A DNA stretch of 62,359 bases. Source: Acidimicrobiaceae bacterium (GTDB lineage Bacteria; Actinomycetota; Acidimicrobiia; Acidimicrobiales; RAAP-2). Both the position numbers and the translations under genes were made by a program. The stretch spans positions 12,061-74,419 of the forward strand of contig PMFA01000014.1 in the NCBI GenBank assembly GCA_003155915.1, in the 5' to 3' direction. Of the stretch, positions 35,596 through 43,500 are shown piece after piece (position 1 is the stretch's first letter; each line of letters begins with the position of its first letter). The notes beneath the pieces are model-generated. The model did no database searches. It worked only from the letters and a program-made list of their open reading frames with translations, and was not told where the DNA came from.

Positions 35596-36489
35596 GTGAG
35601 ATGGCCCAACGCCGAGGTCCAAGTGAGCGCGACCCTCGTAGAAGAGCTCGTGCGCAGCCAACACCCCGATCTCATCAGAGGCAGAATCCGAGGGTTGTCG
35701 ACAGGATTCGACAACACGATCTGGCGACTCGGCGATGAATTGGTGGTCCGGTTGCCCCGGCGCCAAGTAGCGGTGAAGTTGATCGAGAACGAACAGCGAT
35801 GGTTACCCGAGTTGGCACCACGACTACCACTGTTGACTCCAACGCCCGTCCGCGTGGGCCTTCCCAGCGACGCCTTTCCCTGGTCCTGGACGATTGCGAA
35901 ATGGATCGAGGGAACGCCCGGCAATGAGGCCGACCCGCGTGCACTGAGCGGCGCGGCCACGCTCCTCGGACACTTCCTTAAGGCACTGCATCACGACGCG
36001 CCCGCGGACGCGCCGATCAACGAATTCCGGAGCGGACCCTTGGTCTCGCACGATGTCAGCTTTCAGGGACGTCTCGATCACGTCGGCGCCGCGATTGATC
36101 GAGACCCGGTGCTAGCGATCTGGCGAACGTCGCTCGACGCTGAACCGTGGGTCGGGGCTCCTCAGTGGATCCACGGAGATCCGCACCCGGCGAACCTGAT
36201 ATTCCGCGACGAGCAACTCACTGGCGTGATTGATTTCGGCGATCTATGTGCCGGCGATCCGGCAACCGATTTGGCGGGGGGCCTCCTCGCCCTTCCGCGC
36301 GAATCCCTAGAAGAGTTTTTCCGCGCGTACGGTGCCACTGACGACGCGACGATCCGGCGAACCCTCGGATGGGCCGTCCACTTCGGTCTCATGTTCGTTC
36401 TCCTCGGAGAATCTGATGAACCGACGTACGGCCCGATCGGACATCGGGCAATTGAGAACGCTGTCGCCTTCGCGCGCCGACCTGTCTGA
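35596..36489 (+). CDS. Aminoglycoside phosphotransferase (APH) family kinase
   Basis: 297 residues. Kinase-like fold: GFDNTIWRLGDELVVRLPRR with the ATP-binding Lys region, then the Brenner motif WIHGDPHPANLIF (catalytic Asp195) and IDFGDLCAGDPATDLA (Mg2+-binding Asp214 region). The family phosphorylates aminoglycosides, macrolides, homoserine or choline. No resistance claim can be made from sequence. Confidence 0.9.
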   Translation: MRWPNAEVQVSATLVEELVRSQHPDLIRGRIRGLSTGFDNTIWRLGDELVVRLPRRQVAVKLIENEQRWLPELAPRLPLLTPTPVRVGLPSDAFPWSWTIAKWIEGTPGNEADPRALSGAATLLGHFLKALHHDAPADAPINEFRSGPLVSHDVSFQGRLDHVGAAIDRDPVLAIWRTSLDAEPWVGAPQWIHGDPHPANLIFRDEQLTGVIDFGDLCAGDPATDLAGGLLALPRESLEEFFRAYGATDDATIRRTLGWAVHFGLMFVLLGESDEPTYGPIGHRAIENAVAFARRPV

Positions 36490-36505
36490 CGGCGACGACG
36501 ATCCC

Positions 36506-37072
36506 TCAAGTGGTGGTGGCCTCTTCGAGGAACTTTCTTACGTCACGTGCGCTGGAGAGGACGACGACTCGGTCGGGTCCGACGTACTCGCGGGCCTCGT
36601 GCGGAACGACATCGTGATATTTCGAGTGTGAATTCCAGGACCACAAGATGATGTTGCGCATCGGGTCCCGCGACAACGCATTGCGCAGTGACTCTCGATT
36701 GCCGTTCCACAGTTGTTCGCGCTTGACGATACGCAGAATCGTTCTCTGGATCACCCGTGTCATCACGACACGTTTCGGGAGATCAATGAAGAGAATCGTT
36801 GTGGACCTCGGCCAGAGAATGTCACGAACACGGCTGTAGTTCCCGACCACGACCCAGCGGGTTTGTTCGACGAATGATCCGACGCGGGCTCGAAACTCCT
36901 TAACCTCGAGCCGATTCCAGTTGGGTTGTTGGTAGAGCCCGTCAAGTTCGAGGCACGAGATACCCAAGGCGTCAGCGAGGGCGTTGGACAGCGTCGTCTT
37001 CCCACTGCCCGACGTGCCTTGGACGACCACGCGCGTCAATCGACCTTCCGTCGTTCCACGATCGTCGGACAC
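36506..37072 (-). CDS. P-loop nucleoside/adenylate kinase-like ATPase (topology-modulation-protein type)
   Basis: 188 residues. Walker A VVVQGTSGSGKTTLSNALADALG, then ELDGLYQQPNWNRLEVKEFRARVGSF, WVVVGNYSRVRDILWPRSTTILFIDLPKRVVMTRVIQRTI and a basic lid region RIVKREQLWNGNRESLRNAL. This pattern matches the FlaR/topology modulation group of small NMP-kinase-like proteins of unclear function. Confidence 0.87.
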   Translation of the reverse strand: MSDDRGTTEGRLTRVVVQGTSGSGKTTLSNALADALGISCLELDGLYQQPNWNRLEVKEFRARVGSFVEQTRWVVVGNYSRVRDILWPRSTTILFIDLPKRVVMTRVIQRTILRIVKREQLWNGNRESLRNALSRDPMRNIILWSWNSHSKYHDVVPHEAREYVGPDRVVVLSSARDVRKFLEEATTT

Positions 37073-37231
37073 CGCAGCAGCCTACAAATCAGACGTCGCT
37101 CCGGCGTCAACGCTCGCTTCGAACGAACGTCGCGAGCGTGGAGTCGATCGCCTCGTGACCCGCGAAACACCCTGTCTTTTGGAATCGTCGGGTTACAATC
37201 CGGACTGGGTCTAGACGAGGGCCACACGTGA

Positions 37232-37981
37232 GTGGTCCGGTGGTGGGAGATAGTGACGACAATGGGACTTCTGACACCGATTGTTGGATTCGCCACCGCG
37301 GTGTCCATCGGAACATGGATTCAGCTCCTCATTGCGATTGGCGTGGTCGCTTTGATGTACCTGGCCACGGGCCGGATCATTACCCAGGCCGGATACTCAG
37401 CCTTGTGGATACTCCTGCCCATCGCGCCGCTCGTATTCACCACGATTTGCTTCTTCATTTTTTGGCACGACCTCAACACGATCATCTTTGGTGGATCCAT
37501 CGGATTCATCGGGATTTCCACCGTCGGCCTTTTTTGGCACTTGGACCAGATCAGTTTTCTCGCAAACTTCGCATTCTTCATCGTGTTCGCCTTTATTCGT
37601 TGGCCAGTATCCGGGGGACAACACTCGCCGGATACTGACGGGCCTCGTCAACAAGGTTTCATTGGTCGGGGCCCGAGCGCGCCAGCGTCCGGCCCAATGA
37701 CGCCATCGGACCCGGTCAACGTTGTTCGAAGCATGCCCGCATCGCCTGGCGGACCCGGACCCAGACCCATACCTGGGGACGGCCCAGCCGTCGTTGCGAG
37801 TGCTCCGCCGGCGAAGAGACCAGTCGGCAAGTCTTGCGCGTGGTGCGGTGAGGCACTTCCGGGGAACCGCGCACTCTTCCACGATTGCGGACCAAAGGAT
37901 CGACCAGAAGTATTCTGCAAGAAATGTGGCAACGCACTCAGCGCGGGAACCTCACAATGCAGTTCGTGTGGTGCCGCCTAA
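37232..37981 (+). CDS. Membrane protein with C-terminal double zinc ribbon
   Basis: 249 residues: four hydrophobic segments (about 12-30, 32-50, 58-77, 83-101 and possibly 107-122), a Pro/Gly/Ser linker (~127-195) and a Cys-rich end with CAWCGEAL...FHDCGPKDRPEVFC and CKKCGNAL...CSSCG. Two zinc ribbons are likely, the first an unusual C-x2-C...H-x-C...C arrangement. ATG 37262 (MGLLTPIVG) is an alternative start. Function unknown; the architecture resembles membrane sensors with cytosolic zinc ribbons. Confidence 0.8.
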   Translation: MVRWWEIVTTMGLLTPIVGFATAVSIGTWIQLLIAIGVVALMYLATGRIITQAGYSALWILLPIAPLVFTTICFFIFWHDLNTIIFGGSIGFIGISTVGLFWHLDQISFLANFAFFIVFAFIRWPVSGGQHSPDTDGPRQQGFIGRGPSAPASGPMTPSDPVNVVRSMPASPGGPGPRPIPGDGPAVVASAPPAKRPVGKSCAWCGEALPGNRALFHDCGPKDRPEVFCKKCGNALSAGTSQCSSCGAA

Positions 37982-38158
37982 CACTCCTCGGGAAAACCGC
38001 TGCGAAGGGGTAGGAAGATCACGCGTCAACGAGTATTGCTCGCTCTCTTGGAGAATAATGAACCTGACCCGGCCGTAGTGTTGCTGACAGCGCTCAACCT
38101 CGACCGAGTCCAGGTGCGCAACGACTCGAAGGGGGGCACCGTTCTCGAGTAGATCGAA

Positions 38159-38905
38159 TCAATCGAAGTCAGAGTGGGCCAACCAAAAGTCGACGAGTTG
38201 TCGATCGCCAATCTCCTCGACGTTCCCTTGATCCACTCTTCGACGTCGAAGAATGACGAGCAGCAAGTCGACGGGTGAACCGACGAGTTCGGCATTGAAG
38301 TTGCCGTCGGTCTTCGACACGCTGAAACCGCCCTCACCAAAGGTGATCGACCAAGGCGTCTCAGAATTGTTCACTCGAAACGCGAGCCTCTCACCGCGAC
38401 CATAGAGCAGCGCCAGTTCCGGCGAGTAGTTCCCACTTTTCTCGATGTTGGAGAGAAATTCGTCAATTGCGTCAATGGCAATCGCCGGCTCGGCCTGCGG
38501 TATCACTTCGGCCGCGAACTCGAGGTCCATGCGGTGAACCAGTGTTTCGTGAAGTTGACGGCGTGACCAAAATCGAACGTGTTGATCGCGCCCCCACGCC
38601 CACATTTCATCATCGGGATCTGCCGCGAGCAGGGTCGCGACCAACTTCATCCCACCTTCTCTGATCCACTCCGGACTCACGGCATCTCGAATCTCAACGG
38701 ACGTCTCGCGAGCGATTCGCACCGGCGAGCGAAGCCGGACCAACTCTTCAGCCCAACGGTGAATTACTCCCAGATGCTCGGCCAGGTCCCCCACGCTCCA
38801 TCCGGGACACGTGGCGACCTTTTGATCCATCGGGAGCGTCGACAGAACGCTCGCGAAACGCGCCACCTCGATTTCCAGCGCCCTGCAGAATTCAACGTGG
38901 TCCAC
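38159..38905 (-). CDS. Maleylpyruvate isomerase family mycothiol-dependent enzyme (second copy)
   Basis: 248 residues from GTG 38905, preceded by GGAGGG five to ten bases ahead; a start further up (38986) would add 27 non-family residues. DHVEFCRALEIEVARFASVLSTLPMDQKVATCPGWSVGDLAEHLGVIHRWAEELVRL is the DinB-like N domain, RRQLHETLVHRMDLEFAAE carries the metal His, and a C-terminal domain follows. Only distantly similar to the gene at 34770. Confidence 0.88.
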   Translation of the reverse strand: MDHVEFCRALEIEVARFASVLSTLPMDQKVATCPGWSVGDLAEHLGVIHRWAEELVRLRSPVRIARETSVEIRDAVSPEWIREGGMKLVATLLAADPDDEMWAWGRDQHVRFWSRRQLHETLVHRMDLEFAAEVIPQAEPAIAIDAIDEFLSNIEKSGNYSPELALLYGRGERLAFRVNNSETPWSITFGEGGFSVSKTDGNFNAELVGSPVDLLLVILRRRRVDQGNVEEIGDRQLVDFWLAHSDFD

Positions 38906-39055
38906 GGTTCCCTCCAAGTGCTCGTCACCTGGGGCGTCGTCGACGTTGAAGTCGCCTCGCGCGCCATCGTAGTGGCGAGACGCCACGTTGTTGTAGTGAC
39001 CATCATTGAAACGAGAATCATTGGATAAACAATCCGAGAGAAGAGTTGCGTGGCG

Positions 39056-39574
39056 CTATCTACGAATGATGCGAAGCAGATCCACGTCAGACGCGCTCGC
39101 CAGCCAGCCACCGGAGTACTCATTCGACCCGCTCACTTCGGCCAGCGCCGACTCCGGGCCACTCACTCGAGGGACGCCCTCGCGCAACTCAATCTCAGCG
39201 AGCACGAGACCCGAGTGTCGACCCTTGAACTCATCAACGGCGTACGGCACGCCGTTTGACACCGCGGTCCAACGGCTCTTCGAAATTATTGACGCCCGCG
39301 TCACCGAAAGAACCTGGAACTCACTCTCGCTGAGATAGATGTTGGTGATCTTCACCAGTTCCGGATTGTCTTCGTCGAGTCGAACTTTCTGACAGAGTTT
39401 GTAGACGACCTCGCTGCGATTCTGAATCATTCGAAGCCGCAGTGACGTGCCCGTCCAGTAGTGGTCGACGATTACTCGCTCGTCCGTGATACCGGGTGGC
39501 AGTTCCTCCAACAGCCACCGCTGTTCACGTTCGAGTTGGGCGTACCGACCCTCACCGGGGCGACGACTGGTCAC
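39056..39574 (-). CDS. CYTH-like triphosphate tunnel metalloenzyme
   Basis: 172 residues. EREQRWLLEELPPG at the N terminus matches the ExExK-type opening of CYTH proteins, though here it reads E-R-E-Q-R. The tunnel strands follow as VDHYWTGTSLRLRMI, YKLCQKVRL and VDEFKGRHSGLVLAEIEL. Family members hydrolyse triphosphates or make cAMP; the modified opening motif makes activity uncertain. Confidence 0.82.
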   Translation of the reverse strand: MTSRRPGEGRYAQLEREQRWLLEELPPGITDERVIVDHYWTGTSLRLRMIQNRSEVVYKLCQKVRLDEDNPELVKITNIYLSESEFQVLSVTRASIISKSRWTAVSNGVPYAVDEFKGRHSGLVLAEIELREGVPRVSGPESALAEVSGSNEYSGGWLASASDVDLLRIIRR

Positions 39575-39638
39575 CCCACGAGTTTAAGGACGGACTTCGA
39601 CGCCTGGCGGGGCGAACATGCGGCACTTCGCTAACAGC

Positions 39639-40052
39639 ACCACTGCGCTCGCCCCGCCTCGACGCAGAGAAGTTCTCGAGCGCCCGGGCCGCGTCCACGC
39701 TCGCGCACTCGAAAATGTCATTTGACAACTCGTGCCGCCATGCCAGGCCGCGACTGCCATCTTCGTTGACGAGTGAGTCAACGGACTGCCCATTTTTCCA
39801 GGCATTGACCTCGTTGATGAAGGAGAACCCCGACCAGGACAAGGAAAGTGTTGACGGTTCGCACGTATCACCACTTTCCGAGAGAACTTCTCGCTCGGCC
39901 GATCGGGCATCCAAGTTGGTTTTCACTCAAGCCAGGTGGTGGTTGACCGTGAAGCGGCGAGCGCCCGCACACTTGGCGAAAAGGAACCTCTGCTGCGCGT
40001 TCGGATCGAGGGCGAACTGGAACGTGACGGCTCGCGAGAGAACTTCGCCCAT
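39639..40052 (-). pseudogene. Broken tnpB (IS200/IS605 family), N-terminal part
   Basis: Minus-strand translation from 40052 gives RAVTFQFALDPNAQQRFL, the conserved TnpB N terminus, followed by CAGARRFTVNHHLA, an in-frame TGA at 39927-39929 where TnpB has Arg, then VKTNLDARSAEREV, PSTLSLSWSGF and a DAARALENFSASRRGERSG block typical of actinobacterial TnpB. Homology stops near 39639, so RuvC and zinc-ribbon parts are missing. The rest of 39575-40244 contains nothing I recognise. Confidence 0.8.
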
Positions 40053-40244
40053 GTGCGAGAAGATCGGGATCGTCGGTCGTGAGGCCACTGCGCCCAGTAA
40101 GGGGACGAGGTGTGACACGGGTCGCGAAACGATCAGTGATGGGGATACACCGGTTCAGCGATTGGCCGAGTACGACAACTCCGTGAGCGACTGAGTTGAT
40201 TCGTGCAACGGGCGCGAGGATGAGTTCGGGGCACAATGAGGGGT

Positions 40245-40778
40245 ATGGAACTTTGGACCGAACGTCTCATGCTTCGAGAGTTCCGGCTCGACGACGAAGT
40301 CGCAGTTCACCGGTATGGATCAGACGAAGAGGTCACCCGCTACCTCACGTGGGGACCAAACTCGCCGACCGACACCACGGCGTATCTCAAGCGGGTCGCT
40401 CGCGAGACGGCCCGAGAGCCTCGAACTTCATTCACCCTCGCCGTGGCGACTCTCGACGATGAGCTGATCGGCGTCGCCAACCTCGCCATCACCGGGGAAG
40501 CGTCGATAGGCGAACTTGGCTACGTTCTGGCGAGGGAATCGTGGGGACATGGCTACGCCACCGAAGTAGCCCGTCGACTCATCGTCTTCGGGTTCGACGA
40601 GCTGAGACTACGCCGGATAACGGCGACGTGTCATCCCGATAACTTCGCTTCGGCGCGAGTCTTGGAGAAGGCGGGAATGCACTTCGAAAAGACTCCGCGA
40701 GACCACCTCCGAGTTCGTGGAGGGTGGCGAGTCTTCGCCGTCGCGGCCAGCGACGAAGGTGCTGTCCACGCGGACTGA
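40245..40778 (+). CDS. RimJ/RimL-type GNAT acetyltransferase
   Basis: 177 residues from ATG 40245 (MELWTERLMLREFRLDDEVAV); an in-frame start three codons earlier exists. Motif A GELGYVLARESWGHGYATEVARRLIVFGFDELRLRRITATCHPDNFASARVLEKAGMHFE is complete. Its stop is only ~60 bp from the IS5-family transposase, so the insertion may lie in its 3' flank. Substrate unknown. Confidence 0.9.
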   Translation: MELWTERLMLREFRLDDEVAVHRYGSDEEVTRYLTWGPNSPTDTTAYLKRVARETAREPRTSFTLAVATLDDELIGVANLAITGEASIGELGYVLARESWGHGYATEVARRLIVFGFDELRLRRITATCHPDNFASARVLEKAGMHFEKTPRDHLRVRGGWRVFAVAASDEGAVHAD

Positions 40779-40779
40779 A

Positions 40780-41705
40780 GAGCTCCGCCGCGTCCGCGCA
40801 ACGGGGTTGTCCACTGCGGTGTCGCAAGACCTACGAGTTCAGCACAGCGCCCGAAGGAGCTCGCTGATGGAAGCGACGTGCAGCCATCCGGTGGCTGAGG
40901 TCACGGTGTTCTCGAAGCAGCGCGCCAGGCGTCGCCGTCGCACGAGGTGGCCGTGGGCAACCTCAACCCGCCAGGCATGGCGGATGGGGCGAAAGACCTT
41001 GGCGCCGTGCTCGTTGCGCGGTGGCTCGTCCCATCCAACACGGCGAACCTCGTAGTTGAACTTCGCTGACAACCGCGTGGCGCCAGACCGCGCCGTGCCG
41101 CGGTCCATGAGCACGAGTTCCAGCCGTTCGTCCTCACCCGTGAGGACCAGGTCGTCGAGTATCTGTTCGACGGCGCTGGCTTCGGACGTCGAAGCGGGCA
41201 CCACGCGCACGCAGAGCGGCAGGCCCGTGACGTCCACGCAGACGAAGCGCTTGGCACGATTGGTTCGACCATAGGGACCGCCCTGGTTGTGGAAGGTTGC
41301 GCCCCCATTGGAGGCTCCTCGTGCAAGGTGGGTGTCTATGACCACCATCGAGGGCCGCGGGTCCTTTCGACCTAGGGCGATGCGCGACGAGGCGTGCAGC
41401 GCGACAAGAACACGGGTCCACGTTCCGTTCCTCGACCACCGACGAAACTGGGACCAGATTCTCGTCCACGGTCCGAACTCCTCAGGCAGGAAGCGCCATT
41501 GGCACCCGGTGTGCGAGATGTAGAGCATCGCGTCCACGACGCGGCGCAGGTCGGCTCCGTGTTTCGGGCCCCGTTTAGTGCAATGCGCAAGCAGGGGTTC
41601 GAGGAGGCTCCATTGGGCGTCGGTTAGGTCACTTGAATAGGCCACGACTTGATAGTGACGGTCGTGGCGCTTGGGGCACTCGCCAAATAGAACACACGCT
41701 CTAAG
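40780..41705 (-). mobile_element. IS5-family insertion sequence (ends approximate)
   Basis: The element surrounds the transposase gene at 40839-41645. The right end is placed near 41705 because the sequence from CTCTAAG (41699-41705) inwards (GAACACA...CGCCAAATAG) is shared with the decayed copy at 21953-21959. The left end is guessed near 40780; I could not find a convincing matching inverted repeat or target duplication by eye. Confidence 0.6.
40839..41645 (-). CDS. IS5-family transposase (DDE)
   Basis: 268 residues from GTG 41645 (VAYSSDLTDAQWSLLEPLL). DDE residues: Asp in MVVIDTHLARGASNGGATFHN, Asp in ELVLMDRGTARS and Glu in WRVEVAHGHLVRRRRLARCFE, the YREK-like block. The N-terminal DUF4096-like part with DAMLYISHTGCQWRFLPEEFGPW is intact. 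The frame is uninterrupted, so the gene may be functional. The decayed relative at 21318-21899 belongs to the same subgroup. Confidence 0.9.
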   Translation of the reverse strand: MAYSSDLTDAQWSLLEPLLAHCTKRGPKHGADLRRVVDAMLYISHTGCQWRFLPEEFGPWTRIWSQFRRWSRNGTWTRVLVALHASSRIALGRKDPRPSMVVIDTHLARGASNGGATFHNQGGPYGRTNRAKRFVCVDVTGLPLCVRVVPASTSEASAVEQILDDLVLTGEDERLELVLMDRGTARSGATRLSAKFNYEVRRVGWDEPPRNEHGAKVFRPIRHAWRVEVAHGHLVRRRRLARCFENTVTSATGWLHVASISELLRALC

Positions 41706-41738
41706 ACCAGAGCAGATGTGCACGATCGCGAACAGTCG

Positions 41739-42131
41739 TCACGCGGCGCCAAGGAGGTCCCACTTGTTGCCGTACAGATCCTTGAAGACCGCGACCTGAC
41801 CATAGGACTCGGCCCGTGGTGCCGTCAGGAATTCGACGCCACGCTCGGTCATGTGCTTGTACGACGCAAAGAAATTGTCGACGCGCAAGAAGAGTCCCAC
41901 GCGACCGGCGAATTGCCGCCCGATCAGAGCCACCTGCTCATCACCTCGAGCTTGGGCGAGCAAGATGCCACAGCCGGCGCCGGGCGGGCGAACAACGACC
42001 CATCTCTTAGGTTGGCCGTCGCCGTCGAGCGATGGCGAATCATCTTCCACGACACAGCCGAGCACGTCCACGAAGAACTCAATCGCCTCGTCGTACTCCC
42101 TCACAATGACACTGACCAGTTCAAGACCCAT
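41739..42131 (-). CDS. VOC (glyoxalase-fold) family protein
   Basis: 130 residues beginning LELVSVIVREYDEAIEFFVDVLGCVVEDD and ending SYGQVAVFKDLYGNKWDLLG, the standard single-domain VOC layout, with glyoxalase I-like terminal F-x-D-x-x-G-N-x-W. Putative metal ligands are incomplete (no early His). Function unknown; extradiol or resistance roles cannot be told. Confidence 0.9.
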   Translation of the reverse strand: MGLELVSVIVREYDEAIEFFVDVLGCVVEDDSPSLDGDGQPKRWVVVRPPGAGCGILLAQARGDEQVALIGRQFAGRVGLFLRVDNFFASYKHMTERGVEFLTAPRAESYGQVAVFKDLYGNKWDLLGAA

Positions 42132-42190
42132 GGGGTCAGACTATTTCCTCGAACCGTCTGATCCGATGGTCCGTTCACTATCGTGGCGTC

Positions 42191-42544
42191 ATGAGTTCTG
42201 ATTGGGCGCGACCGGTCGTCCACTGGTCAATCGTCGCGCTCGACCCGGAGCGCCAACGATCCTTCTACGCCGACCTGTTCAACTGGGAGATTGGCGACGG
42301 ACCCATCATGGCGATCCCGGCTGGAATCGGGGGGCCGGAGCCGGGACCCGAGGGCCACATCCAGGCCGGCGCGAATCCCGGGGTATCGCTCTACGTGCAG
42401 GTGGGCGACTTACGATCGACGATCGCCAAGGCGATAGCGCTCGGAGGGAAGGAGACGATCCCACCCTTTGACCTGGAAAACGGTCAGACCCTGGCCGCCA
42501 TCGAAGACCCGGAAGGCAACTTCGTCATGCTGGTGCAGCAGTAA
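42191..42544 (+). CDS. VOC (glyoxalase-fold) family protein
   Basis: 117 residues: PVVHWSIVALDPERQRSFYADLFNWEIGDGPIMAIPAGIGG, then GVSLYVQVGDLRSTIAKAIALGGKETIPPFDLENGQTLAAIEDPEGNFVMLVQ. This is the hydroxylase-type VOC subgroup often found as paired domains in streptomycetes. Divergent from the preceding VOC gene by 59 bp. Confidence 0.9.
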   Translation: MSSDWARPVVHWSIVALDPERQRSFYADLFNWEIGDGPIMAIPAGIGGPEPGPEGHIQAGANPGVSLYVQVGDLRSTIAKAIALGGKETIPPFDLENGQTLAAIEDPEGNFVMLVQQ

Positions 42545-42549
42545 GAGCC

Positions 42550-42840
42550 TTATCCGGGCAGTTCTTTGAAGTATTCGGTCGCGATCGAAGGCGCGTGTAA
42601 CCGTGACGAGAACTCGAGTGCGACCGGCGACGTCAATGCCTCGGCGGCGGATCGTCTCGCGTCCTCCATTGACCGCCACCACGTAATCGACATCCACTCA
42701 CCATCGAGGCCGTTCGCGACGGTCCGGCGAAGCAGTCCCTCCTGGCGGTAGGCGAAGTGCTGTTGAAACTCGGCGTTCTTCTCCAAGAAATCCTCTGAGC
42801 TGACGTCGTTCGTCAATCGAAACTTCGTAATTTCAATCAT
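42550..42840 (-). CDS. Small ABM-superfamily (ferredoxin-like) protein
   Basis: 96 residues from ATG 42840 (MIEITKFRLTNDVSSEDFLEKNAEFQQHFAYRQEGLLRRTV). GEWMSITWWRSMEDARRSAAEALTSPVALEFSSRL matches ABM/Dabb-like dimeric alpha-beta barrels. No catalytic residue assignment is possible. Convergent with the VOC gene, six bases apart. Confidence 0.78.
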   Translation of the reverse strand: MIEITKFRLTNDVSSEDFLEKNAEFQQHFAYRQEGLLRRTVANGLDGEWMSITWWRSMEDARRSAAEALTSPVALEFSSRLHAPSIATEYFKELPG

Positions 42841-42900
42841 GCTTGGCACATTACAAGCGACGCCCAGCCGTCAAATGTTCTACGAACCTGAATGATTCGA

Positions 42901-43476
42901 TCAGTCGTTTTCGACGGTGTAGTCCCAGTAGGCCACGACGTGCCGGTGATCGGGTGCCCATTGCATCATCCCCTCGCCGACGAGCTCGTAGGCCCGTAGT
43001 TGGAACGAGAGGGTCTGACCCGGGTGCAAGACGCTCGGCAATGCCTTCGCGCCCGGCACGAGTCCCATCAAGAACACCGCGCCGAGGTGGTCGACCGAAT
43101 GGAAGTCGGCGACGGACACCGGCACGTCGGCGCTCGCGTCCTTCATCGTGACGGTCCACGTGCACGTCGTGCCTTGGGGCTGATTCGGCAATCCCTCACC
43201 GGGGACGATGGGCCCACTTACCGTCACGCGCACGTGAAACGCGGTGGTGGTGACGGCGACGGGCAGCCCCTCGATCTGGAGCGCCGGCTTGGCCATCGTG
43301 CCGATCATCACCTGGTCGACGTCAGGCGTCAACGTCTTTTTCGGCAGGAACGACGGATACGACGTCGCCGTCGCGCACCCCGCCAACATCACGCCAGACA
43401 TCGTCAATCCGACGAGCAGCGCGAGGCCGGGCCCGAAGGCCCGTCCTCGCGTACTTCTCGTTGTCGGTGTTTTCAC
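42901..43476 (-). CDS. Putative lipoprotein of unknown function
   Basis: 191 residues. Signal peptide with lipobox GVMLAGCAT, acylated Cys34. The mature part is beta-rich: VAVTTTAFHVRVTVSGPIVPGEG, TTCTWTVTMKDAS and LHPGQTLSFQLRAYELVGEGMMQWAPDHRHVVAYWDYTVEND, like an immunoglobulin-type fold. It lies 24 bp downstream of a large secreted phosphoesterase, so the two may be exported together. Confidence 0.8.
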   Translation of the reverse strand: MKTPTTRSTRGRAFGPGLALLVGLTMSGVMLAGCATATSYPSFLPKKTLTPDVDQVMIGTMAKPALQIEGLPVAVTTTAFHVRVTVSGPIVPGEGLPNQPQGTTCTWTVTMKDASADVPVSVADFHSVDHLGAVFLMGLVPGAKALPSVLHPGQTLSFQLRAYELVGEGMMQWAPDHRHVVAYWDYTVEND

Positions 43477-43500
43477 GGTCGCCGAAAAGTGCGCGTCGCG

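Noticed and set aside
35596-36489. Antibiotic resistance gene (aminoglycoside phosphotransferase)
   Set aside because: The fold motifs are shared with many metabolic kinases and nothing in the context supports a resistance role.
40780-41705. Exact IS5 terminal inverted repeats and target duplication
   Set aside because: Only the right end could be placed by comparison with the decayed copy; no matching left repeat was found by eye.
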